Assembly: GCA_964654995.1 (NCBI GenBank)
Contig: CAZZKF010000004.1
Span: 31,738 to 95,737 of the forward strand
Reading direction: 5' to 3'
Length of the DNA: 64,000 nt
Source of the DNA: CAZZKF01 sp964654995
GTDB lineage: Bacteria; Pseudomonadota; Alphaproteobacteria; CAZZKF01
Part shown: one piece after another, positions 28,541 to 38,055 of the stretch
How positions within the stretch are numbered: the first letter of the stretch is position 1
Layout: each line of letters starts with the position of its first letter
Notes under the pieces: generated by a model
Seen by the model: the letters and a program-made list of their open reading frames with translations, nothing else
The model's database searches: none
What the model was told of the DNA's origin: nothing
Made by a program: the position numbers and the translations under genes

Positions 28541-30739
28541 TTATCCCAGGTGCTTCAGCTTGAGCCGGAGAATCACCGAAGTCGACGGCTGCAGCTCGCG
28601 GTCGGCAGTGAAATCGCGGCGAATGGTGAGCCCCAGGTCGATGCAGTCATCGCGATAAAAGACGCCGCCTTCGGCCAGGATGTTGTGGTGTCGATCGAGG
28701 TTGCGGATGAACCGGCCGCTGGCCCACCAGTTGGGCGCCAGGCGCAGGCGCATGGCCGCGCGGACCTCGCGGCGGTCCGGGCGCAAGGGATCATCCGACT
28801 TGTTGTTGATGTCGAGAAATCCGAGATCGAGCCGCAGCCGACTTCCCGGGGTCAGCACCAGATCGACCTCGGTGCGCCGCAGCGCCAGGCTGTGGCGATC
28901 GAGGCGCAGGCGATGGATCAGCTCGACGGTCTCGCCCAGCGTCAGTTGCAGCCGGGCGATGAAGTCGGAGAGGCGGCGATCGAGCCCGGCCAGCGCCGGG
29001 ACCGGCCCGCGATCGCTTAAGCGGTAGCTTTGTCCGACCAGCAGGTCGAGACCGGTGCCATCCGCCGCGTTGAGCGCATAGCGCAGGCCGTAATTGACCC
29101 GGCTTCCCGAATCGAAGCGGTCGCGCCCGGTAAAGCGATTGGCCCGGAACAGATTGCTGACGTCGAACTGGAAGCTCTGGCTGTCCTCGTTGGGAATGTC
29201 GGCGGGATTGCCGGTATCCGGCGCCGCAATGATCGACACGATGGGCTCGATGATCTGGGTGATGTGCGGCCCGCGCCGGATCAGCGGCAGGCGCGAGTCG
29301 ATCACCAGTTGCGGCACCAGCCGGCCGGTGACATTGGTCCTGGTGACACTCGGCGGGGTGATCAGATCGCTGGGCCGGTACACGCCGTCGGTGTAATAGA
29401 GATCGCCGGCAATGCGCGCCGTGATCCGGGTGAGCGCACCGAAGCGGCTGACCATCGGCATCTGCCAGTTCACATCCAGTGAGGCGCGTCGGGTATCGGC
29501 TCCAGCGGTGCGTTGCAGCACGACGAGGCCGGCGTCCATCCCGAAGCGGCCGCCCAGCCAGCCGGGCTTGCCGACGTAGGAATATTCCGCCATCGGCAGC
29601 ACAAACGGGGTCTGGCCGGCGACATCCTCGATCCTGAGCCCCTGAAAGGCATAGGCACTGATGGCGCCATAGCTGCGCCCGGCGAAATGCTCGACGAACA
29701 GGCGGCTGGTCAGCGTTTCCGCCTCGCTCACCCCATAACGGCGCAGATAGGTGTCATCGCCGGTCCAGGCGGCATCGAACCCCCAGCGGGTGTTGTCCGA
29801 GATGCGAAAGCGGCCGTTTCCGAAGATGTGGCCGCGAAAGATCCGGCGGCCGGTCTTTTCGTTGAAATCGTCGCGTTCATCAACACGGGTCACCGAGCCC
29901 GACAGCGCATACTGACCGCTGCGGGTGCGCTGCCGGTATTCGCCGAAGAAGGCGACGCCTTCCTTGGTCGTGAACAGCGGTGCAAAGGTGATATCGCGAT
30001 TCGGCGCCAGCGCGAAATAATAGGGGATCTGAACCTTGGCGCCGAGGAACGACGAGCTTCCGACCTCGGGCACGAGAAAGCCGCTGCGCCGCTTCACCGT
30101 CGGGTCGGGATGCGAGAGATAGGGCAGATAGGCGATCGGCAGGCCGAAGACTTCGAGGACCGCGTTCTTGTAGACGATGGTCTTCTCATCCTCCTTGTGA
30201 ATGACCTTGGCGGCCTTGATCTGCCACACCGGCGGGCGTTTCTGGCCCTCGCAGATCTTGCACGGCGAATAGACCGCGCGGGTCAGCGTGTTGCGCCGGT
30301 CGCGGCTGCGCCGGGCATCAATGGCGGCGAGGCGCGAGCCGTCGGAAAACAGCAGCCGGATATGACGGATGATGCCATCGCGCAGATCGCTGGACAGCTC
30401 CACCTCGTCGGCGAACAGGCGATTGCCGCTCATGTCGGTAATGCGAACATTGCCGCTGGCCCGGATCTGGCCCGACGTCTGATCGTAGGTCAGAAGGTCG
30501 GCGGCAAGCCGGCGCTGTTTGTAGAGAACCTCGACATGGCCGCGGGCCTCGAAGGTGCCGGACTCGCGGTCGTAGACCATTTCATCGGCCGACAGCGTCA
30601 TCCGTCCGTCACCGGCCTGCCCGTCCGGTTCGGCCCGCGCCGCGCCGAGGACGGCAGCGGCGAACAGAACGGCCAGGACCAGCAGCCCGATCGCCGAAGT
30701 GTGGAAGCGGGGGGCTCCGGATGCCGTTTTGCCTGCCAT
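28541..30739 (-). CDS. lptD: LPS-assembly protein LptD
   Basis: 732 aa from the chosen start. Signal peptide about residues 1-36 (..IGLLVLAVLFAAAVLGAARA), an OstA/LptA-like jellyroll (MTLSADEMVYDRESGTFEARGHVEV..), then a large beta-barrel ending in the amphipathic strand STSVILRLKLKHLG. CKICEGQKRPPVWQIKA is the conserved stretch where jellyroll meets barrel. LptD with LptE places LPS in the outer leaflet. A GTG at 30793 in frame would lengthen the N terminus by 18; neither start has a strong ribosome site. lptG and lptF normally lie upstream in this order, and here the assembly gap intervenes. Confidence 0.93.
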   Translation of the reverse strand: MAGKTASGAPRFHTSAIGLLVLAVLFAAAVLGAARAEPDGQAGDGRMTLSADEMVYDRESGTFEARGHVEVLYKQRRLAADLLTYDQTSGQIRASGNVRITDMSGNRLFADEVELSSDLRDGIIRHIRLLFSDGSRLAAIDARRSRDRRNTLTRAVYSPCKICEGQKRPPVWQIKAAKVIHKEDEKTIVYKNAVLEVFGLPIAYLPYLSHPDPTVKRRSGFLVPEVGSSSFLGAKVQIPYYFALAPNRDITFAPLFTTKEGVAFFGEYRQRTRSGQYALSGSVTRVDERDDFNEKTGRRIFRGHIFGNGRFRISDNTRWGFDAAWTGDDTYLRRYGVSEAETLTSRLFVEHFAGRSYGAISAYAFQGLRIEDVAGQTPFVLPMAEYSYVGKPGWLGGRFGMDAGLVVLQRTAGADTRRASLDVNWQMPMVSRFGALTRITARIAGDLYYTDGVYRPSDLITPPSVTRTNVTGRLVPQLVIDSRLPLIRRGPHITQIIEPIVSIIAAPDTGNPADIPNEDSQSFQFDVSNLFRANRFTGRDRFDSGSRVNYGLRYALNAADGTGLDLLVGQSYRLSDRGPVPALAGLDRRLSDFIARLQLTLGETVELIHRLRLDRHSLALRRTEVDLVLTPGSRLRLDLGFLDINNKSDDPLRPDRREVRAAMRLRLAPNWWASGRFIRNLDRHHNILAEGGVFYRDDCIDLGLTIRRDFTADRELQPSTSVILRLKLKHLG

Positions 30740-30846
30740 GCCGCGTCGCGCCAAAAGGCCCGCTCCCGCCTTGTGCCCTGGATGCCGGGCCACCGTCTGC
30801 GCCCGGTCTTGCCGTCATAAAGGAACTCGGCCGGACCGACAAGCGG

Positions 30847-30946
30847 NNNNNNNNNNNNNNNNNNNNNNNNNNNNNNNNNNNNNNNNNNNNNNNNNNNNNN
30901 NNNNNNNNNNNNNNNNNNNNNNNNNNNNNNNNNNNNNNNNNNNNNN
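30847..30946. other. Assembly gap of exactly 100 N
   Basis: A run of 100 Ns, the conventional length for a scaffold join of unknown size. It lies between lptD and the divergent pepA. The 53 nt on its left and 130 nt on its right show no recognisable gene. True content and length are unknown. Confidence 0.99.
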
Positions 30947-31076
30947 GCGGCCGCGTTCCCGGAGCCCGTTGTGGAGCCGGATCGGGCCTTTCTTTTCGCC
31001 GATGGCTGGCTAAGATGGGCGCGGCGCCTGCGGCCCTTCCGCCCGGCGTGCCCGTTCCATCAACCGGGGGTGATCC

Positions 31077-32576
31077 ATGAGAGTGTCCTTTTCCGAAATC
31101 GCGATCCCGCGCAGTGGTTCTTATGCCGTCCTTGCCTTCGAGGGGCCGGAACTGTCGGCCACCGCCCGGCGCCTTGACAAGAAACTGGATGGCGCCCTGA
31201 GCCGGGCCGCCAAGGCCGCCCGCTTCACCGGCAAGTGCGGCCAGATCGTCGAGATCGTGGCGCCGCCGCTGCCCGGGCTCAACCGGCTTCTCATGGTCGG
31301 TCTCGGTGCCGCAGATGAGGTCAATGAGCGCGCCTGCCAGGAAGCCGGCGGGGCACTGGTGGCGCGGCTCTTGACGAGTGGCGAGAAGGCCCTCGCCATT
31401 GCCGTCGAGTCGCTCCCCGCGGGCAGCAGAGGGCTGCCCGAATTTGCAGCCCATGTCGCCTTCGGGTCGCGGCTGCGGGCCTATCGCTTCGATCGCTACC
31501 GCACCCGGCTGGAGGACGAGAAAAAGCCGACGCTCGCACGCATCACCGTGCAGGCGAAAAACGCGGCGGCTGCCCGGCGGGCCTGGGCGCCGCTGGCCAA
31601 GGTTGCCGACGGCGTCTATTTCACCCGCGATCTGGTCAGCGAGCCGGGCAACGTCATCTATCCCGACTCCTTTGCCCGGCGGCTGCGCGGGCTCAGCGAA
31701 CTGGGTGTCAAGGTCGAGGTGCTGACCGAGACGCGGCTGCGCAAGATGGGCATGGGCGCGCTGCTTGCCGTCGGGCAGGGCAGTGCCCGCGAATCCCGGG
31801 TCGTGGTGATGCACTGGAACGGCGCCCGCAGCAAGCGCGCCGCCCGCCCGATTGCCCTGATCGGCAAGGGCGTGACGTTCGATTCCGGCGGCATTTCGCT
31901 CAAGCCCGGGGCCGGCATGGCGGAAATGAAATGGGACATGGGCGGCGCCGGTGCGGTGGCCGGGGCGATGAAGGCGCTGGCCGGGCGCAGGGCCCGGGTC
32001 AATGTCGTCGGCATCGTCGGCCTGGTCGAGAACATGCCGTCCGGCACTGCCCAACGGCCCGGCGATATTGTCAAATCGCTCTCGGGCCAGACCATCGAGG
32101 TGTTGAATACGGATGCCGAGGGGCGCCTGGTGCTGGCCGATGTGCTGTGGTACGCCAGGGAACGCTTCAAGCCGCGGGCGATGATCGACCTGGCGACGCT
32201 CACCGGCGCCATGATCGTCACCCTGGGTCATGAAAAAGCCGGCCTGTTCGCCAACGACGACGAACTTGCCGAAGCCCTGATCGCCGCCGGCGAGACCAGT
32301 GGCGAGCCGGTCTGGCGTTTTCCGCTTGATGCGGCCTACGACAAGCTGATCGACTCGCCGGTGGCCGACGTCCAGAACATCGGACCTGCCGGTCAGGCCG
32401 GCAGCATCACCGCGGCCCAGTTCCTGCAGCGCTTTGTCGGCGACACGCCCTGGGCGCATCTCGACATCGCCGGCATGGCGTGGTCGAAGAAGGATGCCCC
32501 GACGGTGCCCAAGGGCGGCACCGGCTATGGCGTGCGGCTTCTTGATCGGCTGATCGCTGAAAAATTCGAATCCTGA
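31077..32576 (+). CDS. pepA: Leucyl aminopeptidase (cytosol aminopeptidase, M17)
   Basis: 499 aa, two-zinc M17 aminopeptidase that removes N-terminal residues from peptides; some PepA proteins also bind DNA. Metal ligands and catalytic residues are visible in IGKGVTFDSGGISLKPG, WDMGGAGAVAG and the signature NTDAEGRLVLADVL. Full family length. It is transcribed away from lptD, with the gap in the shared promoter region, and is followed after 16 nt by holC. Confidence 0.96.
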   Translation: MRVSFSEIAIPRSGSYAVLAFEGPELSATARRLDKKLDGALSRAAKAARFTGKCGQIVEIVAPPLPGLNRLLMVGLGAADEVNERACQEAGGALVARLLTSGEKALAIAVESLPAGSRGLPEFAAHVAFGSRLRAYRFDRYRTRLEDEKKPTLARITVQAKNAAAARRAWAPLAKVADGVYFTRDLVSEPGNVIYPDSFARRLRGLSELGVKVEVLTETRLRKMGMGALLAVGQGSARESRVVVMHWNGARSKRAARPIALIGKGVTFDSGGISLKPGAGMAEMKWDMGGAGAVAGAMKALAGRRARVNVVGIVGLVENMPSGTAQRPGDIVKSLSGQTIEVLNTDAEGRLVLADVLWYARERFKPRAMIDLATLTGAMIVTLGHEKAGLFANDDELAEALIAAGETSGEPVWRFPLDAAYDKLIDSPVADVQNIGPAGQAGSITAAQFLQRFVGDTPWAHLDIAGMAWSKKDAPTVPKGGTGYGVRLLDRLIAEKFES

Positions 32577-32592
32577 TCCACAAGGGGGCAGG

Positions 32593-33042
32593 TTGAGCGA
32601 CATCAGCTTCTACCATCTTCAGCGCCAGCCGCTTGAACGCGCCCTGCCGCGGCTGCTGGAGCGCGTTCTCGCTGCAGGTCTGCGGGCCGTCGTGCTGGCC
32701 GGCTCGGAAGAGCGGGTGGCGGCGCTCAACACGCTGTTGTGGACCTACGATCCCGGCTCCTTCCTGCCGCATGGCGGTCCGCGCGACGGCGAGGCGGAAA
32801 GCCAGCCGGTATACCTCACATGGCTCGAGGAAAACCCGGGACGCGCCGAGGTTCTGGTTCTGGTCGATGGCATGCCGGCCTTCGATCTCGAACACTTCAG
32901 CCGCTGCCTGGAGCTGTTCGACGGCAATGACGAGCAGGCCGTGGCCACCGCGCGGGCCCGCTGGAAGGCCTATCAGGCGGCCGGTCATACGGTCACCTAC
33001 TGGCGCCAGTCGGAGACCGGAAAATGGGAAAAGGCCGGCTGA
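32593..33042 (+). CDS. holC: DNA polymerase III chi subunit
   Basis: 149 aa. HolC links the clamp loader to SSB at the replication fork. The start block SDISFYHLQRQPLERALPRLLERVL, WTYDPGSFLPHGG and the acidic strand EVLVLVDGMPAF match the family. The start is TTG at 32593 after AGGGGGCAGG. The pepA-holC pairing is widely conserved. The C terminus TYWRQSETGKWEKAG is the usual end. Confidence 0.92.
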   Translation: MSDISFYHLQRQPLERALPRLLERVLAAGLRAVVLAGSEERVAALNTLLWTYDPGSFLPHGGPRDGEAESQPVYLTWLEENPGRAEVLVLVDGMPAFDLEHFSRCLELFDGNDEQAVATARARWKAYQAAGHTVTYWRQSETGKWEKAG

Positions 33043-33172
33043 ATTGTCGCACGCGCCCCGGGCGGGCTTGCGGAGCCGCCGCGAACTCTCTATAACCCCG
33101 GCGCGATCGGCGGGCTTCGGGTCGGGCATGCCAAGAATGACGTTTTCGTCTTAATAATGAAGGAGTTGCGGC

Positions 33173-33589
33173 GTGGAACGAACACTTTCCATCATCAAGC
33201 CGGATGCCACCCGGCGCAATATCACCGGCAAGATCATCGACCGGCTGGAATCGGCGGGGCTGCGGATCGTCGCCCAGAAGCGCCTGCGGCTTACCCGCGA
33301 GCAGGCGGAAGCCTTCTATGCGGTGCACCGGGAACGTCCGTTTTTCGACTCGCTGTGCAGCTACATGACCTCGGGCCCGGTGGTCGTGCAGGTGCTCGAA
33401 GGCGAGAATGCGGTGGCCCGCAACCGCGAGGTGATGGGGGCGACCAATCCGGCGGACGCCGCCGACGGCACGATTCGCAAGGATTTCGCCGAATCCATCG
33501 AGGCCAATGCCGTTCACGGCTCGGATTCGCCGGAGAACGCCGCCATCGAGATCGCCTTCTTCTTCGCCCAGACCGAAATCGTCGGCTGA
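33173..33589 (+). CDS. ndk: Nucleoside diphosphate kinase
   Basis: 138 aa. Transfers the gamma phosphate between nucleoside tri- and diphosphates through a phosphohistidine, here His115 in NAVHGSDSPENAAIEIAFFF. ERTLSIIKPDATRRN and GATNPADAADGTIRKDF are also diagnostic. The start is GTG at 33173 after GAAGGAGTTGCG. It converges on purN with a 21-nt GC-rich spacer. Confidence 0.98.
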   Translation: MERTLSIIKPDATRRNITGKIIDRLESAGLRIVAQKRLRLTREQAEAFYAVHRERPFFDSLCSYMTSGPVVVQVLEGENAVARNREVMGATNPADAADGTIRKDFAESIEANAVHGSDSPENAAIEIAFFFAQTEIVG

Positions 33590-33610
33590 CGGCGCGCGCC
33601 GGCCCGGCCC

Positions 33611-34261
33611 TCAGGGGCGGGGATTGATCAGCGTCGCGTCCTCGAAGTCGGCATCCTCGATCATCACGTGGCCGCCGGCCACCCGCACCCGGCCTTCCGC
33701 CAACAGACGGACGGCCAGCGGGTAGATCTTGTGCTCCATGGCGAGGATGCGGGCGGCCAGATCGTCGGGCGTATCGTCGGCATGCACCGGCACCGCCGCC
33801 TGGGCGATGATCGGGCCGTCATCCATTTCGGGGCGCACGAAATGCACCGTGCAGCCGGAAAAGCGCACCCCGGCCTCAAGCGCCCGCTCATGCGTATGCA
33901 GCCCCTTGAAGGCCGGCAGTAGCGAGGGGTGAATGTTCAGGAGCCGGTTGCGCCAGCGGGCGACGAACGAAGCGGTGAGCAGGCGCATGAAGCCGGCCAG
34001 GCACACCAGTTCCACCTTGGCGGCGCGCAGGGCGTCATCGAGTGCGTCCTCGAAGGTCTCGCGATCGTCATAGGCCTTGTGATCGATCACAAGGGTGGGA
34101 ATGCCGGCGGCCTGTGCCCGCTCCAGCCCCGGTGCTCCGGGGCGATTCGAGATGACGGTGACGATGCGGGCCGGATAATCCTTCGCGGCAGCCGCCTCGA
34201 TCAGCGCCTGCATGTTGCTGCCGCGCCCTGAAATCAGGACCCCGACCCTCAAGCGTTTCAT
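33611..34261 (-). CDS. purN: Phosphoribosylglycinamide formyltransferase
   Basis: 216 aa. Formylates GAR with 10-formyl-THF, the third step of purine synthesis. VGVLISGRGSNMQALI, the catalytic block NIHPSLLPAFKG, GCTVHFVRPEMDDGPII and the catalytic Asn/His/Asp set are present. The start at 34261 gives MKRLRVGVLISGRGSN, 4 nt after the purM stop; the in-frame upstream extension overlaps purM and is rejected. Confidence 0.97.
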   Translation of the reverse strand: MKRLRVGVLISGRGSNMQALIEAAAAKDYPARIVTVISNRPGAPGLERAQAAGIPTLVIDHKAYDDRETFEDALDDALRAAKVELVCLAGFMRLLTASFVARWRNRLLNIHPSLLPAFKGLHTHERALEAGVRFSGCTVHFVRPEMDDGPIIAQAAVPVHADDTPDDLAARILAMEHKIYPLAVRLLAEGRVRVAGGHVMIEDADFEDATLINPRP

Positions 34262-34265
34262 CGCT

Positions 34266-35369
34266 TCAATTCCTCTGATTCTGTTGCCGCCGCGCGATCC
34301 ACGGCGGGCCGTCGCCTTCGAAGACAATGCCGGCGCTGTCGCTTGGATGGGCGACGATCTCGCCGATCCGGAACACGGTCTCGCCGGCGTCTTCAAGGCA
34401 GGCGATGGCCGCCTGCGCCTGCTCGGGCGCCACCACCGCGACCATGCCGAGACCGCAGTTGAAGGTCCGCAGCATCTCGGGCGCGGCGATTTCCGCTTGC
34501 TCCATCAGCCAGGCGAACACCGGCGGCAAGGGCCAGGCCTCTGCGGCAATGCCGGCGGCCGTGCCGGCCGGCAGAATGCGCGGCAGGTTCTCGATCAGAC
34601 CGCCGCCGGTGATATGGGCGAGACCCTTGGCGAGCCCGGCGCGGTGCAGCGCCAGCCCGGCTTTGACGTAGATCCGGGTCGGGATGAGCAGCGCCTCGCC
34701 CAGGATCTGCGCAGGATCAAACGGTGCCGGACCGGCCAGATCGGCGCCGCGCTCGGCGATCACCTTGCGGACCAGCGAGAATCCGTTGGAATGCAGGCCC
34801 GAGGACGCCAGTCCCAGAAGCACATCGCCCGGTCCGATGGTTTCGCCGGTGAGCACCCGGTCGCGCTCGACCGCGCCGACGGCGAAGCCGGCGAGGTCAT
34901 AGTCGCCGGCCCCGTAGACGCCCGGCATTTCCGCCGTTTCGCCGCCGATCAAGGCGCAGCCCGCCTGTTTGCAGCCTTCGGCAATGCCGGCGACCACCGC
35001 CTCGGCGACCGCAACGTCGATGCGCCCGGCGGCATAATAGTCGAGAAAGAACAGCGGTTCGGCGCCCTGAACGATGAGATCGTTGACGCACATGGCGACG
35101 AGATCGATGCCGACCGTATCATGGCGGGCGCAGGCGGCAGCCAGCTTGAGCTTGGTGCCCACCCCGTCGGTGGCGGCAACCAGAACCGGGTCGTCATAGC
35201 CGGCGGCGCGGGGGTCGAAAAACGCTCCGAAACCGCCGAGATCGGGGGTCGAACCGGGCCTGCGCGTCGCCGCCGCCAGCGGCTTGATGCGCTCCACCAG
35301 TTCGGCGCCGGCCTCAATGTCGACGCCGGCGTCCCGGTAGGTCAGCCCCTTGTCCTGATCTTTGCCCAC
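34266..35369 (-). CDS. purM: Phosphoribosylformylglycinamidine cyclo-ligase
   Basis: 367 aa AIR synthetase. Motifs: GLTYRDAGVDIEAG, FGAFFDP, LVAATDGVGTKLKLA, DLIVQGAEPLFFLDYYA, GGETAEMPGVY and THITGGG-like HITGGGLIENLPR. The start is GTG at 35369 with GGAGG 7 nt before it; the in-frame Met at 35444 lacks this. It forms a two-gene operon with purN and is divergent from the DUF2066 gene. Confidence 0.97.
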   Translation of the reverse strand: MGKDQDKGLTYRDAGVDIEAGAELVERIKPLAAATRRPGSTPDLGGFGAFFDPRAAGYDDPVLVAATDGVGTKLKLAAACARHDTVGIDLVAMCVNDLIVQGAEPLFFLDYYAAGRIDVAVAEAVVAGIAEGCKQAGCALIGGETAEMPGVYGAGDYDLAGFAVGAVERDRVLTGETIGPGDVLLGLASSGLHSNGFSLVRKVIAERGADLAGPAPFDPAQILGEALLIPTRIYVKAGLALHRAGLAKGLAHITGGGLIENLPRILPAGTAAGIAAEAWPLPPVFAWLMEQAEIAAPEMLRTFNCGLGMVAVVAPEQAQAAIACLEDAGETVFRIGEIVAHPSDSAGIVFEGDGPPWIARRQQNQRN

Positions 35370-35578
35370 ACTCGATCCTCCGCTCACGCCTGGCCGCCGG
35401 CGCGCCCACCATACTTCATAGCGCGCCACGGAATCGAGCCCCAAGACGAACCGTTTCGGGAACTCCCGAATACCCCGGTCTTTGCCCCCGCAAGGGCCGT
35501 GGTATAGTGGCGCCGGGCGCGTTTCCGGGACTGCTTCGGACCCCGGTGAAAGGCGGCGTTTTCAGGACGGAACCAGGC

Positions 35579-36745
35579 ATGCGAACAGATATCGGTGCAG
35601 CATCGGATCCGCGGCGGCGGCTTGCCTGTGGCAGGGTCATGGTGCTGGCGACGGTGCTGCTGCTGACATTCTGGCGCCCGGACGTTGCGGCGCCGCAGGT
35701 GCCGGACGCGCCCCGGGCCGGCTCGGTGTTCACGGTCACCGGGATCGATCTCGACGTGCGGGCCCGCACCGCGGCGCGGGCCCGCGATCTCGCCATGGCT
35801 GAGGGCCAGCGCCAGGCGTTCCTGCGGCTGCTGGCACGGCTCACCCTGCCCGAGGACCAGGGCGCCATCGCCGTCCCCAATGACGCGGCGATCTCGGCGA
35901 TGGTCGGCGGTATCGAGCTGGCCAACGAAAAATCCTCCTCGACCCGCTATCTGGCGACAATGACGGTGCGCTTCCGCGCCGACGCGGTGCGCGGCTGGCT
36001 GCGGCGCATGCAGATTCCGTTTTCCGAAACCGCCCTGCGCCCGGTGCTCGTCCTCCCCGTCTATGAAGCGGCCGGTTTGCGGCTGTTATGGGAGGAGCCC
36101 AATCCCTGGCGTGACGCCTGGGCCGAATACAATACGGTGAACGCGCTGGTGCCCTTTGTCGTGCCAAAGGGTGATCTCGGCGACCTTGCGCTGGTCAGTG
36201 CGATTGACGTCATTCATGAGCGCGAAGCGGCGATCGAGGCACTGGCCCGGCGCTACCAGACGGAAAATGCCCTGCTGGCGGTTGCCCGCCTCGATTATGT
36301 CGCGCCCGGGCGCCGGCCGCGGCTGGCCATTCACCTGCGCCAGCTCGGTGCCTGGGGCGGGGAGGTCCGCGATTTGACCCTCGAAGCGGTGGCCGGCACG
36401 TCGGCCGAGGATTTCATTGCCAAGACCGTGCGGAGCATCGCCGGCGACTATGAAAATGCCTGGAAGCGGCGCACCATCACCCGCTTCGATGAACGCCAGA
36501 GCCTGCGGGCCAGCACGGCGCTTGCCGGGCTCGAGGACTGGCTGGAGCTCAAGCGGCGCCTCGAGGCCTCGGCGCTGGTGCCAACGGTGGAATTGCTCAG
36601 CCTGACCAGCAACCGCGCCGAGCTGCGGATCGATTATCTCGGCGATTTCGATCAACTGGCTGTTTCTCTGGCCCAGTCCGATGTAGAAATCGAGGCTCGG
36701 GACGGTGCTTATGTGATTCGCAAACGCCGCCCCGGTTCGCGGTAA
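35579..36745 (+). CDS. DUF2066 domain protein with signal peptide
   Basis: 388 aa. N-terminal signal sequence (..GRVMVLATVLLLTFWRPDVAA), then the DUF2066 domain: FTVTGIDLDVRARTAARARDLAMAEGQR, RLTLPED, YLATMTVRFRADAVRGWLRR. Function of the family is unknown; it is nearly always found between purM and the CDP-alcohol transferase/hdaA genes in alphaproteobacteria and downstream of purM in gammaproteobacteria. The ATG at 35579 is chosen because it starts a signal peptide; a Met at 35507 would put 24 residues before it. It is followed after 22 nt by the transferase gene. Confidence 0.88.
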   Translation: MRTDIGAASDPRRRLACGRVMVLATVLLLTFWRPDVAAPQVPDAPRAGSVFTVTGIDLDVRARTAARARDLAMAEGQRQAFLRLLARLTLPEDQGAIAVPNDAAISAMVGGIELANEKSSSTRYLATMTVRFRADAVRGWLRRMQIPFSETALRPVLVLPVYEAAGLRLLWEEPNPWRDAWAEYNTVNALVPFVVPKGDLGDLALVSAIDVIHEREAAIEALARRYQTENALLAVARLDYVAPGRRPRLAIHLRQLGAWGGEVRDLTLEAVAGTSAEDFIAKTVRSIAGDYENAWKRRTITRFDERQSLRASTALAGLEDWLELKRRLEASALVPTVELLSLTSNRAELRIDYLGDFDQLAVSLAQSDVEIEARDGAYVIRKRRPGSR

Positions 36746-36767
36746 CCCGGACGGCCTGGCCTTTGTC

Positions 36768-37334
36768 ATGATCAGCATTCCCAACATCATCTCGGTCACG
36801 CGACTGCTGTCGGTGCCGCTGATCATCTGGCTGATCGTCTCCGATCTGCTGGGCCTGGCCTTCTGGGTCTTTGTCTTTGCCGGGCTTTCGGATGCCGCCG
36901 ACGGCTTCATCGCCCGGCGTCTCAATGCCACCAGCGCGCTGGGCGAAATCATCGATCCACTGGCCGACAAGGCGCTGATGGTCTCGATCTATGTGGCGCT
37001 GGGCCTGCAGGGGCTGCTGCCGCCGTGGCTGGTCATTGTCGTGGTCACCCGCGACGTGCTGATCGTCGCGGTTTTCCTGGTTTCGGCGGCGCTGGACCAG
37101 AGAATCGAAACCTCGCCATTGCGGATCAGCAAGCTGAACACGGCTGCCCAGATCACTTTGGCTGCCCTGGTGCTGGGCGAAGTCGGCCTTGGCATCGGCA
37201 CCGTGTCGCTGGTGACCTGGACGGGCTACATCGTCGCCGCGACGACGGTGCTCTCCGGCTTCGGCTATCTCATCCGGTGGATGCGCAGCGCCGCCTCGAC
37301 GACCGAGCCTTCGGAGCCCGGCGGCGAGCGATGA
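36768..37334 (+). CDS. CDP-alcohol phosphatidyltransferase family protein
   Basis: 188 aa integral membrane enzyme. The metal-binding signature DG-x2-AR-x8-G-x3-D-x3-D is complete in SDAADGFIARRLNAT..LGEIIDPLAD. Several hydrophobic helices follow (LVIVVVTRDVLIVAVFLVSAAL and others). Members make phospholipids such as phosphatidylglycerol phosphate or cardiolipin from CDP-diacylglycerol; the acceptor alcohol here cannot be read from sequence. The family is conserved directly upstream of hdaA in alphaproteobacteria, and the two genes overlap by 4 nt (ATGA). Confidence 0.92.
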   Translation: MISIPNIISVTRLLSVPLIIWLIVSDLLGLAFWVFVFAGLSDAADGFIARRLNATSALGEIIDPLADKALMVSIYVALGLQGLLPPWLVIVVVTRDVLIVAVFLVSAALDQRIETSPLRISKLNTAAQITLAALVLGEVGLGIGTVSLVTWTGYIVAATTVLSGFGYLIRWMRSAASTTEPSEPGGER

Positions 37335-38041
37335 ACGCGCGCCAGCTGACGCTCGATCTTCCCCATCGCCCGGCCATGGGGGGTGACGATTTTCTGGTCG
37401 CGCCGGGCAATCGCGAGGCCGTCGACTGGATCGACCGCTGGCCCGACTGGCCCGACCGCGTCCTGGCGATTCACGGGCCCGAGGGCTGCGGCAAGACGCA
37501 TCTGGTGCAGGTCTGGCGCCAGATCTCCGGCGCGCCGGTGATGGAGGGCCGGGCGCTCGATTTCGCCGCCGGTGCCGATGTTCTGGCGGCGGGCGGGGCT
37601 CTGGCGGTCGAGGATTGCGGCCCGCAACTGGCGGAAGACGGGCTTCTTCACCTGCTCAACTGGGCCCGGGAGCAGGGCGGATCCCTGTTGCTGACCGGGC
37701 GCACGGCGCCGGCGCGCTGGCCGGTGGCGCTCCCTGATCTCGGCTCAAGGCTGCGCGCCCTGACGGCGGTTGCCCTGGCACCGCCCGACGAAACCCTGAT
37801 CGCCGCCCTGCTGGTCAAGCTGTTTGCCGATCGCCAGCTTCGTGTCGGCGACGAGGTGATCGCCTATTTGCTGGCCCGCATCGAACGCTCGTTCGCCGCC
37901 GTGCGCGATGTGGTGGCGGCAATTGACACACTGGCGCTCGCCGAGGGGCGGCGCATCACCGTTCCGCTGGCGCGCCAGGTGCTGGCCGAGGCGAACGGGG
38001 CGGGCCGCAGTTCCCGAACGCGCGGAAATGATCTAGATTGA
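37331..38041 (+). CDS. hdaA: DnaA regulatory inactivator HdaA-like protein
   Basis: 236 aa, short DnaA-related AAA+ protein. The N terminus RQLTLDLPHRP carries the clamp-binding-like QL.L.L motif seen in Hda; a P-loop GPEGCGKTHLVQVW follows, then AVEDCG, GRTAPARWPVALPDLGSRL and the lid domain. HdaA with the beta clamp stimulates DnaA-ATP hydrolysis and limits re-initiation. There is no DNA-binding domain IV, which separates it from DnaA. The start ATG overlaps the previous stop. Upstream in-frame codons overlap the transferase and are rejected. Confidence 0.92.
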   Translation: MNARQLTLDLPHRPAMGGDDFLVAPGNREAVDWIDRWPDWPDRVLAIHGPEGCGKTHLVQVWRQISGAPVMEGRALDFAAGADVLAAGGALAVEDCGPQLAEDGLLHLLNWAREQGGSLLLTGRTAPARWPVALPDLGSRLRALTAVALAPPDETLIAALLVKLFADRQLRVGDEVIAYLLARIERSFAAVRDVVAAIDTLALAEGRRITVPLARQVLAEANGAGRSSRTRGNDLD

Positions 38042-38055
38042 TCCCGGAAAGGGAC

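Noticed and set aside
30947..30954. GCGGCCGC directly after the gap as a vector remnant
   Set aside because: An 8-bp GC palindrome is unremarkable in this composition and no vector-like sequence follows.
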